NCBI GenBank assembly: GCA_905181685.1
Contig: CAJIYK010000006.1
Coordinates: forward strand, 1 to 64,000
DNA from: Methylophilales bacterium BACL14 MAG-120910-bin43
GTDB taxonomy: Bacteria; Pseudomonadota; Gammaproteobacteria; Burkholderiales; Methylophilaceae
Direction: 5' to 3'
Length of the DNA stretch: 64,000 bases
Positions 21,995 through 32,320 of this stretch are shown here, piece by piece. The stretch's first letter is position 1. The number at the start of each line of letters is the position of its first letter. The translations under genes and the position numbers were made by a program. Below the pieces are notes generated by a model. The model was not told the origin of the DNA, did not search any database, and saw nothing but the letters and a program-made list of their open reading frames with translations.

Positions 21995-22760
21995 CTATTT
22001 GATTATTGATTTATATATATCTTTATAGGTTGTATATTGAAAAGAAAATAATGTTGAAATATAAGCTGCTAAGACCAACATACATAAAAATATCAGAACG
22101 TAGGACATCAGAACATTTACACTTGACCCAAGTATTGTAAACACCATAATCATTAAAAAAATTAACGAGATAAAGCCTCCTAATAAAATAAGCCAAGAAA
22201 GTGTAATAGGAATAATTGAAAGCAATACACCTGCAAAGCTTGATTTTATTGCTTTCATCAATCCAAAATTATGATATGCAATTAAGATAGGCGAAAACCA
22301 AGTTGCCATAAGAATAGGTATTGCCAAAACCATAAATTTTATAAAGATGCTAACTAGATTACTAGAAATATCTTCACTCATCTCAGCTTCACTTGCAGCA
22401 GCCAAAATAATATTTATGTCTGGACTCAAAATCAGAGAAATTAATAATGAATAAAATAAACAAATTACCCCAAGATAAATAAGAACTCTTATATTTTCTT
22501 TGTTTATCTTTAGCAAAGCCTTAAAATCCGTTTCTTTTTTATTTTGACTCAATCTAAAGAAATTTATAAATATCATTGTTGAAATAGGCCAAGCTATAAT
22601 CAAAAATGGACTTATAAAACTTAACCCCGGAATACTTGGAACAAGGAGATAAGCAAATATATAAACACTGCCTAAAAGTAAAGTCTACCTTGAAATTTAA
22701 CTTAGTTAATAATACGCTCTCGGTAACCCATCTATGAGCCTTGTTTAGTGTTTTTTTCAA
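21995..22760 (-). CDS. Multi-pass membrane protein of unknown function, one frameshift
   Basis: The start KKTLNKAHRWVTESVLL is followed, after a break near 22685, by about six hydrophobic helices, for example GLSFISPFLIIAWPISTMIF, VLIYLGVICLFYSLLISLIL, FMVLAIPILMATWFSPILIA and ITLSWLILLGGFISLIFLMI. The repaired length is about 254 residues. The layout (a short charged lead, then a chain of helices with a hydrophilic loop in the middle) recalls the BPSS1780 family of betaproteobacterial membrane proteins, but I cannot confirm it. Its ATG overlaps the thrB stop (ATGA), so the two are probably translated together. Confidence 0.5.
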
Positions 22761-23693
22761 ATCCTATACTCCGTAACTTGCCTATCGATTAATATATTTT
22801 TAAATTGATTAGGATTCTTTACCGCAAGAATTTCAGCACTAGGATTGCTATGAATGTGCTCGAGCCTAGATATATAAAATCTTAGTGCAGCCCACCTAAG
22901 TGCTACAGGCATGTAGACTCTCTCTTCTTTAGTAAGTGGTCTTTCAGTCTCATATCCCTCAATGAACTCTGTTAATTTATTTTTATCAATTGCTCCATCA
23001 GCATCAATACACCAGTCATTCAACGCAATTGCAATATCAAAAACCAGCACCTCTTCACAAGCATAATAAAAGTCAATAAAACTTGGTCTTTTTTCATTTA
23101 AAAATAAAACATTATCTCTGAATAAGTCTCCGTGGATTGTACTTTTTGGTAAATCACCAACATTATGATGGCTTAAGAAATCTATTTCTAATTCAATCAT
23201 ATTTTTTTCTATTGATGTTAATTTTGATTTCATTCCAGCAAACTTATCTTTAATCCATTCTAAGCCCCTGTCATTTTTTCTTTTTTCTGAAAAAGATTTT
23301 GTGATGGTATGCATTTTTGCAAGAGATTTTCCAACAGCAAAGCAATGAATCTCATTTATTTCCTCAACTTCTGCGCCGTTTAAGAAAAGAAACTAATAAC
23401 GCTGGCTTGTCCTTTAGCAAGTTAATAGAATTTTTTTGATTGTTTAAAATGGGGTTGGGGCAATCTATATTATGGCCTGATAAAAATGTCATTAAATTAA
23501 TAAAGAAGGGAAGCTCACCCATAGAATGATGTTCAAATACAGTTAATATATATTTATTTAAACTCGTTGTTATCAGGTAATTTGTATTTGTAACTCCAGA
23601 GGATATTCCATCAAAGCTTTGCAATGTGCCGACATCAAAATCACTTAAAAATGCTTTCAATTCCTCTTTTGTTATTGATGTATAAACAGCCAT
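22757..23693 (-). CDS. thrB: Homoserine kinase (aminoglycoside-phosphotransferase fold), one frameshift
   Basis: Phosphorylates homoserine in threonine synthesis. The N-terminus MAVYTSITKEELKAFLSDFD and GISSGVTNTNYLIT, the catalytic loop STIHGDLFRDNVLF and the metal site SFIDFYYACEEVLVFDIAI are those of the ThrB type built on the APH fold. A break near 23378 (extra A) separates the two halves; repair gives FLNGAEVEEINEIHCFAVGK and about 311 residues. Neighbours DUF2782 and polA are the usual ones in betaproteobacteria. Confidence 0.9.
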
Positions 23694-23734
23694 TGAGTGT
23701 TTTTTTTATTAAAATTCTTGAGTAAGCTAAAAAA

Positions 23735-24070
23735 CTACCAACTATAAATAACCCACTGAGGGACAACTAAGGGTTTTAAATCATCTTGACGAATCCAATC
23801 GCCCCCCTCTGTCTCTCTTACAAGGTAATATGGTGGAAATCCTTCTGGAGTAACTTTAATATAGTATAAATTGCCATTAACCCTATGCTCTTCAATTCTT
23901 TTTGTCCCCTCTTTTCGAATTGTAATTTCAGGTTCATATTCGTACCCTGAATCCAATGTGTTTGGTGGAGATGGCACCTCCTCTAACACTTCAGTTTTTT
24001 CAGCGTATGCTGTGGTCGAAAATAAAATATAACCAAGCATTAAGATCAATGTTGTAAAAATTTTGTTCAT
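23735..24070 (-). CDS. DUF2782 family secreted protein
   Basis: A 111-residue protein with a signal peptide (FTTLILMLGYILFSTTAYA) and the DUF2782 core: EPEITIRKEGTKRIEEHRV, NGNLYYIKVTPEGFPPYYLV. The aromatic-rich end is WVIYSW. Probably periplasmic. No function is known. It sits 41 bp upstream of thrB and divergent from polA, an arrangement common in betaproteobacteria. Confidence 0.85.
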   Translation of the reverse strand: MNKIFTTLILMLGYILFSTTAYAEKTEVLEEVPSPPNTLDSGYEYEPEITIRKEGTKRIEEHRVNGNLYYIKVTPEGFPPYYLVRETEGGDWIRQDDLKPLVVPQWVIYSW

Positions 24071-24178
24071 AGCGTAAGTCTATCAAAATCAGGTAGCCAA
24101 CAGTAGTTTTTTATCCAAAAAAAGGTTCGAATACGAAGGTATAATGAGAAAATATTTTTTAGAAAAATTTAAAAATCT

Positions 24179-26890
24179 ATGAAAACATTGCTCCTAATTG
24201 ATGGGTCCTCATATTTATATCGTGCATTTCATGCTATGCCCGATTTCAGAAATAAAGAGGGATTTCCAACTGGGGTTATCTATGGGGTATTAAATATGCT
24301 TCAAAATACCCATAAAAAATATGAAAGCACTTACAGTGTTTGTGTTTTTGATGCTAAGGGAAAAACTTTCCGAAACGATATTTTTGATGACTACAAAGCC
24401 AATCGACCAAAAATGCCCGATGATTTATCGATACAGATTGAACCTCTACATAAAGCCATTAATGCAATGGGCTGGCCAATCCTTGTTAAAAAGGGAGTTG
24501 AGGCAGACGATGTTATCGGAACACTCGCTAAGAAAGCAAATGAAGAAAACATATCGGTTACTATTTCAACTGGCGATAAAGATTTAGCGCAACTGGTCAA
24601 TGAAAATACATCCCTTGTCAACACAATGACTAATGAACACTTAGATACCGATGGAGTAAAGGCTAAATTTGGGGTTTCGCCCAATCTGATTATTGATTAC
24701 TTAACTATCATTGGGGACAAGGCAGATAATATTCCTGGCGTTGATAAAGTGGGTCCTAAAACAGCACTAAAATGGCTTAATGAATACAATTCGCTTGACA
24801 ATATTATCAAAAATGCTGATCAAATTACTGGGGCTGTAGGTGAAAACCTAAAAAATTCCCTTAAATGGTTGCCTGTTGCAAAAGATCTTATTTCCATAAG
24901 ATCTGAATTAGATATCGATGTTTCATGGGATCAATTTAAAAAAACATCGGAAGATAAGAGTGCTTTAAAGAAAATGTATCAAGAATTTAATTTTTCTAGT
25001 TGGCTTAAAAATTTAGATACTAATAAGACAAATGCACCCATAGATGAAATAAGCCAAAATGATTACGCAGAGTTTGATGACCAAAAAAAATATACTTTAA
25101 TTCAAAATTCAGCTCAATTAAAAGTATGCATTGAGGATATTAAAAAAAGAAAATTAGTTGCCATTGACACAGAAACTACATCACTTGATGTCATGAGTGC
25201 AAAACTAGTTGGAATTTCTATGAGTTTGAAAAAAGGTGAGGCTGTTTATATTCCAGTAAATCATATGGGGGTGGCTGAAGGTGAGCAGATAAATGAGAGT
25301 GAAGTCGTTCAATTACTTAAGCCCATCTTAGAAGACGATTCAATAGTTAAAATAGGTCAAAATATAAAATATGATGCGCATGTTTTTTTAAATATAGGGA
25401 TTAAAATGCATGGAATCAATGAGGACACCATGCTTATGAGTTATGTAATTGATAGCAATCAAAGCCACGGAATGAACAAACTTAGTAAAAAATATTTAGG
25501 TCATGATTGTATAACTTATGAATCTTTAGTTGGTAAAGGGGTGAAGCAACTTACTTTCGACCAAATTAATATCAACGATGCACTAGATTATGCAGCTGAA
25601 GATGCCGATGTCACCTTCCAGCTTTACCATGTCCTCAAAGATCAGTTGAAAAGTGAAAAAAAATTATTAGAGATCTATCAAAAATTTGAGATTCCAAGTA
25701 TGAAGGCGTTAATTGAAATTGAGAGAAATGGCGTGCTAATTGATGCCCATTTACTAGGACAACAAAGCCAAAAAATTGGAGAGAAATTAATCAAAATAGA
25801 GAGCAAAGCTTATGAACTTGCGGGTCAACCTTTTAATTTAGCTTCACCAAAACAGTTGCGTGAAATTTTATTTGAAAAATTAGAAATAAAACCATTAAAA
25901 AAAACCCCTACCGGAACACCTTCAACCTCAGAGGAAGTTCTGCAAGAGCTCGCGAAAGATTATCCATTGCCTAAAATTCTTTTAGAATATCGCACTCTCG
26001 CGAAGCTCAAATCTACTTATACTGACAAACTCCCATTAATGATAAATCAATCTACCGGAAGAATTCATACGAGCTACAACCAGGCTGTTGCCGTAACTGG
26101 TAGGCTGGCAAGCTCTGATCCAAACCTACAGAATATTCCCATTAAAAGCTCTGAGGGAAGAAAGATTAGGGAGGCCTTCATTGCCAAACCAAATTTTTCA
26201 ATAATATCCGCAGATTATTCTCAAATCGAATTAAGAATTTTAGCGCATCTTTCAAAAGACTTGGGTCTTATCGAGGCATTTAAAAATAATAAGGATATTC
26301 ACACAATTACTGCATCAGAAATATTTAATACAAATATTGAAAAAATTACATCAGAACAAAGAAGATATGCAAAGATAATTAACTTTGGTTTAATTTATGG
26401 AATGGGAGCCTTTGGCTTAGCAAAAACTTTAGATATCACCAGAAGTGATGCTCAAAATTATATTCAAGAATACTTTAATAAATATCCAACCGTTCTTCAA
26501 TATATGGAAGAATCAAAACAATTCGCACGAGAGCATGGGTATGTAGAAACTTTTTTTGGAAGACGTCTATGGCTACCTGAGATAAGCTCATCAAATGGTC
26601 TTAGAAAGGCAGGAGCAGAAAGGGCTGCCATCAATGCGCCTATGCAAGGTACAGCTGCAGATTTAATTAAACTAGCAATGATCCAAGTACAACAGTGGAT
26701 TGATGATAATAGTGACTTAAAAGGGCAAGTCATTATGCAAGTTCATGATGAACTTGTATTTGAAGTGCCTGACAATGAAGTAGAAAAATTCACAAAAAAA
26801 ATACCTCAAATTATGCAAAATGTTGCCAAACTCGACATCCCTTTAATTGTAGAAATTAATGCTGGCGAAAATTGGGAGAAAGCGCATTGA
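24179..26890 (+). CDS. polA: DNA polymerase I
   Basis: A 903-residue enzyme with three domains. Residues about 1-290 are the 5'-3' exonuclease (DGSSYLYRAFHAMP, GDKDLAQLV, GDKADNIPGV). Residues about 310-500 are a proofreading domain with its catalytic residues intact (AIDTETTSLD, GQNIKYDAHVF, YAAEDADVTFQL). The rest is the polymerase with motif A SADYSQIELRILAHL, motif B RRYAKIINFGLIYGMG and motif C MQVHDELVFEV. A TATAAT at 24140-24145 is a candidate -10, though without a clear -35. The frame is intact over 2.7 kb. Confidence 0.98.
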   Translation: MKTLLLIDGSSYLYRAFHAMPDFRNKEGFPTGVIYGVLNMLQNTHKKYESTYSVCVFDAKGKTFRNDIFDDYKANRPKMPDDLSIQIEPLHKAINAMGWPILVKKGVEADDVIGTLAKKANEENISVTISTGDKDLAQLVNENTSLVNTMTNEHLDTDGVKAKFGVSPNLIIDYLTIIGDKADNIPGVDKVGPKTALKWLNEYNSLDNIIKNADQITGAVGENLKNSLKWLPVAKDLISIRSELDIDVSWDQFKKTSEDKSALKKMYQEFNFSSWLKNLDTNKTNAPIDEISQNDYAEFDDQKKYTLIQNSAQLKVCIEDIKKRKLVAIDTETTSLDVMSAKLVGISMSLKKGEAVYIPVNHMGVAEGEQINESEVVQLLKPILEDDSIVKIGQNIKYDAHVFLNIGIKMHGINEDTMLMSYVIDSNQSHGMNKLSKKYLGHDCITYESLVGKGVKQLTFDQININDALDYAAEDADVTFQLYHVLKDQLKSEKKLLEIYQKFEIPSMKALIEIERNGVLIDAHLLGQQSQKIGEKLIKIESKAYELAGQPFNLASPKQLREILFEKLEIKPLKKTPTGTPSTSEEVLQELAKDYPLPKILLEYRTLAKLKSTYTDKLPLMINQSTGRIHTSYNQAVAVTGRLASSDPNLQNIPIKSSEGRKIREAFIAKPNFSIISADYSQIELRILAHLSKDLGLIEAFKNNKDIHTITASEIFNTNIEKITSEQRRYAKIINFGLIYGMGAFGLAKTLDITRSDAQNYIQEYFNKYPTVLQYMEESKQFAREHGYVETFFGRRLWLPEISSSNGLRKAGAERAAINAPMQGTAADLIKLAMIQVQQWIDDNSDLKGQVIMQVHDELVFEVPDNEVEKFTKKIPQIMQNVAKLDIPLIVEINAGENWEKAH

Positions 26891-26913
26891 TAGAGAAAAT
26901 AAAATGACCAAAA

Positions 26914-27654
26914 GTGCTGAAAAAGGAAATCCATGCATTAATTATTGGTGATGAAATTCTTTCTGGCAAAAGAAAAGATAAGCATTTAACTCATCTAATT
27001 GAAACATTAAAAAAACATAACTTTCATATATCTAGAGCAGATTATATTTCTGATGATACCGAAGAGATTAAAAAAACATTAGAGCAAAAAAAAGGAGTGA
27101 TTGTTTTCTGTTTCGGTGGAATTGGTGCTACGCCTGACGACTGTACACGAAGTGCTGCTGCTCAGGCTCACAAAAAATTATTAATTCGACATCCCGAAGC
27201 AAAAGTTTTAATTGAAAAACAATTTGGTGAAGAAGCATATCCAAAGAGAATTCTTATGGCAGACTTACCAGAGGAAGCATCTCTTATTCCAAACTCAGTC
27301 AACAATATCCCTGGTTTTTTTATAAATCAACATTTCTTCATGCCTGGCTTTCCTGAAATGGCATGGCCAATGATTGACTGGGTGCTTAAGAATCATCTCT
27401 CAAAAACAGAAAGATCAAAAAAATATGAAGATTACTCTATTTGGTTAGACAACGTAAGTGAAAGCAGTTTGATTGACCTAATGGACCTTACTCAGTCAAA
27501 ACATCAAAGAATTAAAATATATAGCCTACCAAAAATGCATCCAAAAAAGATGCTTGAGCTTGGAGTCAGGGGTGAAGAAGGATACGTGAAGGATGCTTTG
27601 AACTTTATCAAAGACAATCTAGACAAAATGAAAATTTCTTGGCGAAATCTTTAG
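26914..27654 (+). CDS. Molybdopterin-binding (MoCF/CinA N-terminal) domain protein
   Basis: A 246-residue protein with a MoCF-type domain: ALIIGDEILSGKRKDKH near the start and FCFGGIGATPDDCTRSAAA as the phosphate-binding loop. It lacks the CinA C-terminal amidase domain. The open frame starts at a GTG. An ATG at 26904, ten bases earlier in another frame, becomes in-frame if one base of the following GGAAA run is spurious, and that is the more likely true start. Described members are annotated competence/damage-inducible protein A-like; the substrate is unclear. It follows polA by about 20 bp. Confidence 0.8.
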   Translation: MLKKEIHALIIGDEILSGKRKDKHLTHLIETLKKHNFHISRADYISDDTEEIKKTLEQKKGVIVFCFGGIGATPDDCTRSAAAQAHKKLLIRHPEAKVLIEKQFGEEAYPKRILMADLPEEASLIPNSVNNIPGFFINQHFFMPGFPEMAWPMIDWVLKNHLSKTERSKKYEDYSIWLDNVSESSLIDLMDLTQSKHQRIKIYSLPKMHPKKMLELGVRGEEGYVKDALNFIKDNLDKMKISWRNL

Positions 27655-27696
27655 TCTTGAAAATAATATCTATGATTATTACAATGACGCATTGAT

Positions 27697-28721
27697 ATGA
27701 TTATTGGTAAACATAAACTTAAAAATAATATTATTTTAGCCCCAATGGCTGGGGTGACAGATAGACCATTTCGGATGCTTTGTAAAAAATTTGGTGCAGG
27801 TATGGCAGTAAGTGAAATGGTTACATCTAACTCTCTTCTTTATGGAAGTGAAAAAACGTTAAGAAGAGCAAACCATGAAGGAGAAGTTGCGCCTATATCA
27901 GTCCAAATTGCAGGCGCAGATCCTGACATGATGGCAAAAGCAGCTCAATACAATATGAACCGAGGGGCTCAGATTATTGATATTAATATGGGGTGTCCTG
28001 CAAAGAAAATATGTAATGTAATGGCGGGATCTGCCTTACTTAAAGAAGAAAAATTAGTAAAGAAAATACTTGAATCTGTAGTGAGTGCTGTTGATATACC
28101 TGTCACACTAAAAATTAGAACGGGGTGGGACAAAGATAATCGCAATGCTGTGACTATTGCGAAAATTGCAGAGGATGCTGGCATCCAAGCATTGACCATG
28201 CATGGAAGAACAAGAGCATGTCTTTATATGGGGATGCTGAATACGATACCATTGCCTCAGTTAAGGATAAAATCAAAATGCCTTTAATTGCAAATGGTGA
28301 CATCACCACACCTGAGAAAGCTCAATTTGTTTTAAAATACACAGGGGCTGATGCTGTAATGATTGGTAGAGCTGCACAAGGAAGGCCATGGATATTTAGA
28401 GAAATTGACCATTATTTAAAAACGGGCACATATTTAACAAGACCCACAAATGACGAAATCCATGAGACTACGATAGAACATGTTAAAGATCTTTATGAAT
28501 TTTATGGGGAGAATAAAGGCTTAAGAATCGCAAGGAAACATATATCATGGTACACAAAGGGATTAAAAAATTCAGCCTATTTTCGTGCAGCTATGAATAA
28601 AATTGAAGACAATAATGAGCAAATTGACTACATTCATTTATTCTTTGAAGACTTAAGTAAAAAAAATAAATATATTGCATATGAAGACCATTCTAACGAT
28701 AAAGAACTCGCTGTAAGATAA
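27697..28721 (+). CDS. dusB: tRNA-dihydrouridine synthase B, one frameshift
   Basis: FMN enzyme reducing uridine in the tRNA D-loop. Motifs in order are [35 protein letters not shown] with the catalytic Cys, [22 protein letters not shown] and [13 protein letters not shown]. The frame breaks near 28228 by loss of one base; repair restores [15 protein letters not shown]. The repaired length is about 341 residues. The stop overlaps the fis start (TAATG), the classic dusB-fis arrangement. Confidence 0.95.
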
Positions 28722-28954
28722 TGAAAAAAAATTTACCAGATAACATTGATACACTTCTCGATCAATATTTTAATGACTTGGATGGGGATAAGCCTACTGC
28801 TATCTATGAAATGGTCATTAATACTGTAGAAAAGCCCCTACTCTTGTATATCATGAATAAAACTGAAGGTAACCAGAGTAAAGCAGCAAAAATGCTAGGC
28901 CTAAATCGAAATACGCTAAGAAAAAAACTTAAACAATACAATCTAGATAATTAA
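28721..28954 (+). CDS. fis: Nucleoid protein Fis
   Basis: A 77-residue protein; residues about 50-77 form the helix-turn-helix (NQSKAAKMLGLNRNTLRKKL), nearly identical to Fis. The N-terminal part is shorter and different from the enterobacterial one. Fis bends DNA and activates stable RNA promoters. It overlaps dusB by one base and is followed without any gap by purH, so it is translated from the dusB transcript. Confidence 0.93.
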   Translation: MKKNLPDNIDTLLDQYFNDLDGDKPTAIYEMVINTVEKPLLLYIMNKTEGNQSKAAKMLGLNRNTLRKKLKQYNLDN

Positions 28955-30507
28955 ATGATAAAAATTAAAAAGGCCCTAATCAGTGTCTCTGATAAATCTA
29001 ATGTTTTGGAGCTAGCAAAATCTTTAAGCTCCTTTGACATAGAGATTTTATCAACAGGTGGAACAGCCAAGCTTTTAAAAGAAAATAAAATTAATGTTAC
29101 TGAGGTTAGTGATTACACAAAATTTCCAGAAATGCTTGATGGAAGAGTTAAAACACTTCATCCGAAAATTCATGGCGGGATTTTAGGTAGAAGAGATAAT
29201 CCCGACCACAATGAGACAATGAAGAACCATGAAATAGACCCTATTGATCTTGTTGTAGTCAACCTATATCCATTTGAAGAAACTATCAGTCAAGAGGGCT
29301 GCACATTAGAGCTTGCAATAGAAAACATTGATATCGGTGGGCCTGCCATGATTCGATCTGCTGCAAAAAATTATCAGCATGTTGCTGTTTTAACAAATCC
29401 AGAAGATTATAAGTCTTTTACCAATGAGATAAATAAAAATCAGGGCTCAATAAGCTTGGATTTAAGTTTTTCATTAGCAAAAAAAGCTTTTAAAAAAACA
29501 TCGGCTTATGATTCAGCAATCAATAATTATTTATCATCCGATAGCCAAAATCAGTTTCCTGATCAATTGACAAAAAAAATTGATAAAGTGATGGATTTAC
29601 GTTACGGAGAAAATCCTCATCAAGAGGCTGCCTTTTACAAAGACTCAAGTGAAGATATTGGATCTCTATCAAGCTTTGATCAAATTCAAGGAAAAGAATT
29701 ATCATTTAATAACCTCAATGACTCAGATACTGCTTGGGAATGTGTCAAAAAGTTTTCTCAGCCAACTTGTGTAATAGTTAAACACGCTAATCCTTGTGGG
29801 GTTGCCTCAGCAAGCAGCTTAAAGGAATCCTATGAGGCTGCATTTAAAACTGACCCTACTTCAGCTTTTGGAGGAATCATTGCATTCAATAAAAATTTAG
29901 ATGAAGAAACTGCATCTCTAATAATCAATCAATTTGCTGAAGTGATCATAGCTACAGATTTTACAGAGGGCGCATTAAAAGTTTTTAGAAATAAACCTAA
30001 TGTTAGATTATTGAAAATTAATTAATTGAAAATAACAATACAGAATTTGATTTTAAGAAAATAGGTGGTGGGTGGTTAATTCAAACACCAGATACTCATT
30101 CTCTTAATATTAATACTTGTGACGTCGTCACAGTTCTTAAGCCTACAGAGGAGCAGCTTGATGATATGAAATTTGCTTGGGTCGTTTCTCAATATGTAAA
30201 GTCAAATGCCATTGTTTTTTGTAAAAATAAACAAACATTAGGAATCGGAGCCGGGCAAATGAGTCGAGTGGATAGTACGAAAATTGCTTCACTTAAAGCC
30301 GGCAATGCGAATATAGATCTAACGCAATCCATTGTTGCATCAGATGCTTTTTTTCCTTTTAGAGATGGTATTGATGTAATTGCAAGTCATGGTGCTAAAT
30401 GTATTATTCAACCTGGAGGAAGCATCAAAGATGAAGAGGTAATTGATGCGGCTAACGAACATGGCATTGTCATGTTATTCACAAATATTCGACACTTTAA
30501 ACACTAA
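28955..30507 (+). CDS. purH: Bifunctional AICAR transformylase/IMP cyclohydrolase, one frameshift
   Basis: The last two steps of de novo IMP synthesis. The N-terminal cyclohydrolase (MGS-like) part has [15 protein letters not shown] and [10 protein letters not shown] and [12 protein letters not shown]. The transformylase part has [49 protein letters not shown] and [12 protein letters not shown] break near 30020 (one T missing) splits off the last 160 residues. The repaired length is about 517 residues. It starts on the base after the fis stop. Confidence 0.95.
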
Positions 30508-30510
30508 ATA

Positions 30511-31776
30511 ATGAAGGTACTTATTATAGGTGGTGGAGGCAGAGAACATGCTCTAGCCTGGAAGATATCTCAGAGCCCAGCAGTAAAAAAAATATATGTA
30601 GCTCCAGGTAACGGTGGTACTGATCTTGATAATAATATAGAAAATATTAATATTTCTGATACCCAAGATCTTATTGATTTTGCAACTAAACAAAAAATTG
30701 ATTTAACTGTGGTAGGCCCAGAAGCACCACTTGCAATTGGCATCGTTAATGAATTTAAGAAAAATAATTTAGCTATTTTTGGTCCGACAAAAGCTGCAGC
30801 GCAACTTGAAAGTTCGAAGGAATTCTCAAAAAGTTTTATGGCGCGTCATAAGATACCAACAGCAAAATTTGCTACTTTTGAAGATACTATTTCTGCGCAT
30901 GAATACTTACAAGATAATCCGGCTCCGATCGTAATTAAAGCAGATGGACTTGCATCAGGAAAAGGTGTGGTTGTTGCAATGACGGATGAGGAAGCACATG
31001 AAGCTGTAGATTTAATGCTAAGTGAAAAAATTTATGGGAGTGCTGGAACAAAAATTATCATTGAAGAGTTTATTGAGGGAGAAGAAGCTAGTTTTATCGT
31101 AATCTGCGATGGTTCAACAATATTGCCTCTTGATTCAAGTCAAGATCATAAACGCTTACTAGATAATGATGCCGGTCCCAATACGGGTGGGATGGGCGCA
31201 TACTCACCAGCTCCAATAGTAACGGATGAGGTAAATAAAAAAATAATGGATCAAGTTATCATTCCCACTATTGAAGGAATGAAAAAGGAGGGAATTGAAT
31301 TTTCAGGATTTTTATATGCAGGAATAATTGTTGATCTTAATAAAAATATTAAGACACTTGAATTTAACTGTCGCATGGGAGATCCTGAAACTCAACCTCT
31401 CTTATTTAGAATGCAAGGTGACTTATTCACAATATTGCTTAAAGCCGCAAAACAAGAATTAGAAGGGGTTGAAATTAATTGGGATAAAGAGCATGCAATT
31501 ACAATCGTGATGGCTTCAAAAGACTATCCTACAAAGCCAATTCTTGGTGATGAAATCAATTTGCCAGACATTCAAGATGATAGCACCTTCATATTTCATG
31601 CTGGAACTAATTTAGAAAATAGTAAAATCATGACATCTGGTGGACGTGTTTTGGGAGTCACCGCTAAAGGAAAGACACTTGAAATTGCAAAAAATAGAGC
31701 TTATGACGTCTTGAAAAAGATTGAATTTAATGGGGCACAATTTAGAACAGACATTGGAAAAAAAGCATTAACTTAA
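30511..31776 (+). CDS. purD: Phosphoribosylamine-glycine ligase
   Basis: ATP-grasp enzyme making GAR, the second step of purine synthesis, 421 residues. It has KVLIIGGGGREHALAWKI, VVGPEAPLAIGI, the ATP-grasp loop KADGLASGKGVVVA, SQDHKRLLDNDAGPNTGGMG and ARMGDPETQ-like CRMGDPETQPLL. The frame is intact. It is 3 bp after purH, a common pairing. Confidence 0.97.
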   Translation: MKVLIIGGGGREHALAWKISQSPAVKKIYVAPGNGGTDLDNNIENINISDTQDLIDFATKQKIDLTVVGPEAPLAIGIVNEFKKNNLAIFGPTKAAAQLESSKEFSKSFMARHKIPTAKFATFEDTISAHEYLQDNPAPIVIKADGLASGKGVVVAMTDEEAHEAVDLMLSEKIYGSAGTKIIIEEFIEGEEASFIVICDGSTILPLDSSQDHKRLLDNDAGPNTGGMGAYSPAPIVTDEVNKKIMDQVIIPTIEGMKKEGIEFSGFLYAGIIVDLNKNIKTLEFNCRMGDPETQPLLFRMQGDLFTILLKAAKQELEGVEINWDKEHAITIVMASKDYPTKPILGDEINLPDIQDDSTFIFHAGTNLENSKIMTSGGRVLGVTAKGKTLEIAKNRAYDVLKKIEFNGAQFRTDIGKKALT

Positions 31777-31780
31777 GGTT

Positions 31781-32320
31781 GTGAGAAATTTAAGGCTCAA
31801 AAGATTTATTGCTAATGGAGGAGTGGTTGCTTATCCTACTGAGTCATGTTTTGGATTGGGATGTGACCCTCGAAATTTTCGAAGTATTAAAAGATTAAAT
31901 TTTCTAAAAAAAAGGCCTGCAAATAAAAATTTTATTTTAATTTCTTCAGAGCTTGAACAAAACAAAGGTATTGTTGAGGAGTTTAATAACAAACAAATTC
32001 AGATGCTATATGCCAAATGGCCTGGCCCGCACACTTGGTTAATAAGAGCAAATCCTAAATGTCCATCATGGCTAAAAAGAAATGGTAAGGTTGCTGTAAG
32101 AATTCCTGATTTTAATATTTGTCAGGATTTGCTATCTTCAATTCAAATGACTATCACTTCAACAAGCGCAAACAGAACAAAAAAACGCCCTATTAAAAAT
32201 TATAGGGAAGCATGCCGTCATTATGGTCAGGATGTACATGTGGTTAAAGGAAGAATAGGAAAAAATAAAAGACCTAGCCAAATACAAGACTTTGAAACAA
32301 AAGTTATAATAAGAAAATGA
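31781..32320 (+). CDS. tsaC: Threonylcarbamoyl-AMP synthase (YrdC type)
   Basis: Makes the threonylcarbamoyl-adenylate used by TsaBD for t6A. A 179-residue single YrdC domain: GGVVAYPTESCFGLGCDP, KKRPANKNFILIS, WPGPHTWLI, VAVRIPDF and ITSTSANRTK. The start is a GTG four bases after purD. The short form without the Sua5 domain matches TsaC rather than Sua5. Its end overlaps hemF by 4 bp (ATGA). Confidence 0.92.
   Translation: MRNLRLKRFIANGGVVAYPTESCFGLGCDPRNFRSIKRLNFLKKRPANKNFILISSELEQNKGIVEEFNNKQIQMLYAKWPGPHTWLIRANPKCPSWLKRNGKVAVRIPDFNICQDLLSSIQMTITSTSANRTKKRPIKNYREACRHYGQDVHVVKGRIGKNKRPSQIQDFETKVIIRK

Noticed and set aside
26891-26930. A separate small peptide starting at ATG 26904
   Set aside because: It runs for a few codons only and reads naturally into the MoCF-domain gene if one base is removed.
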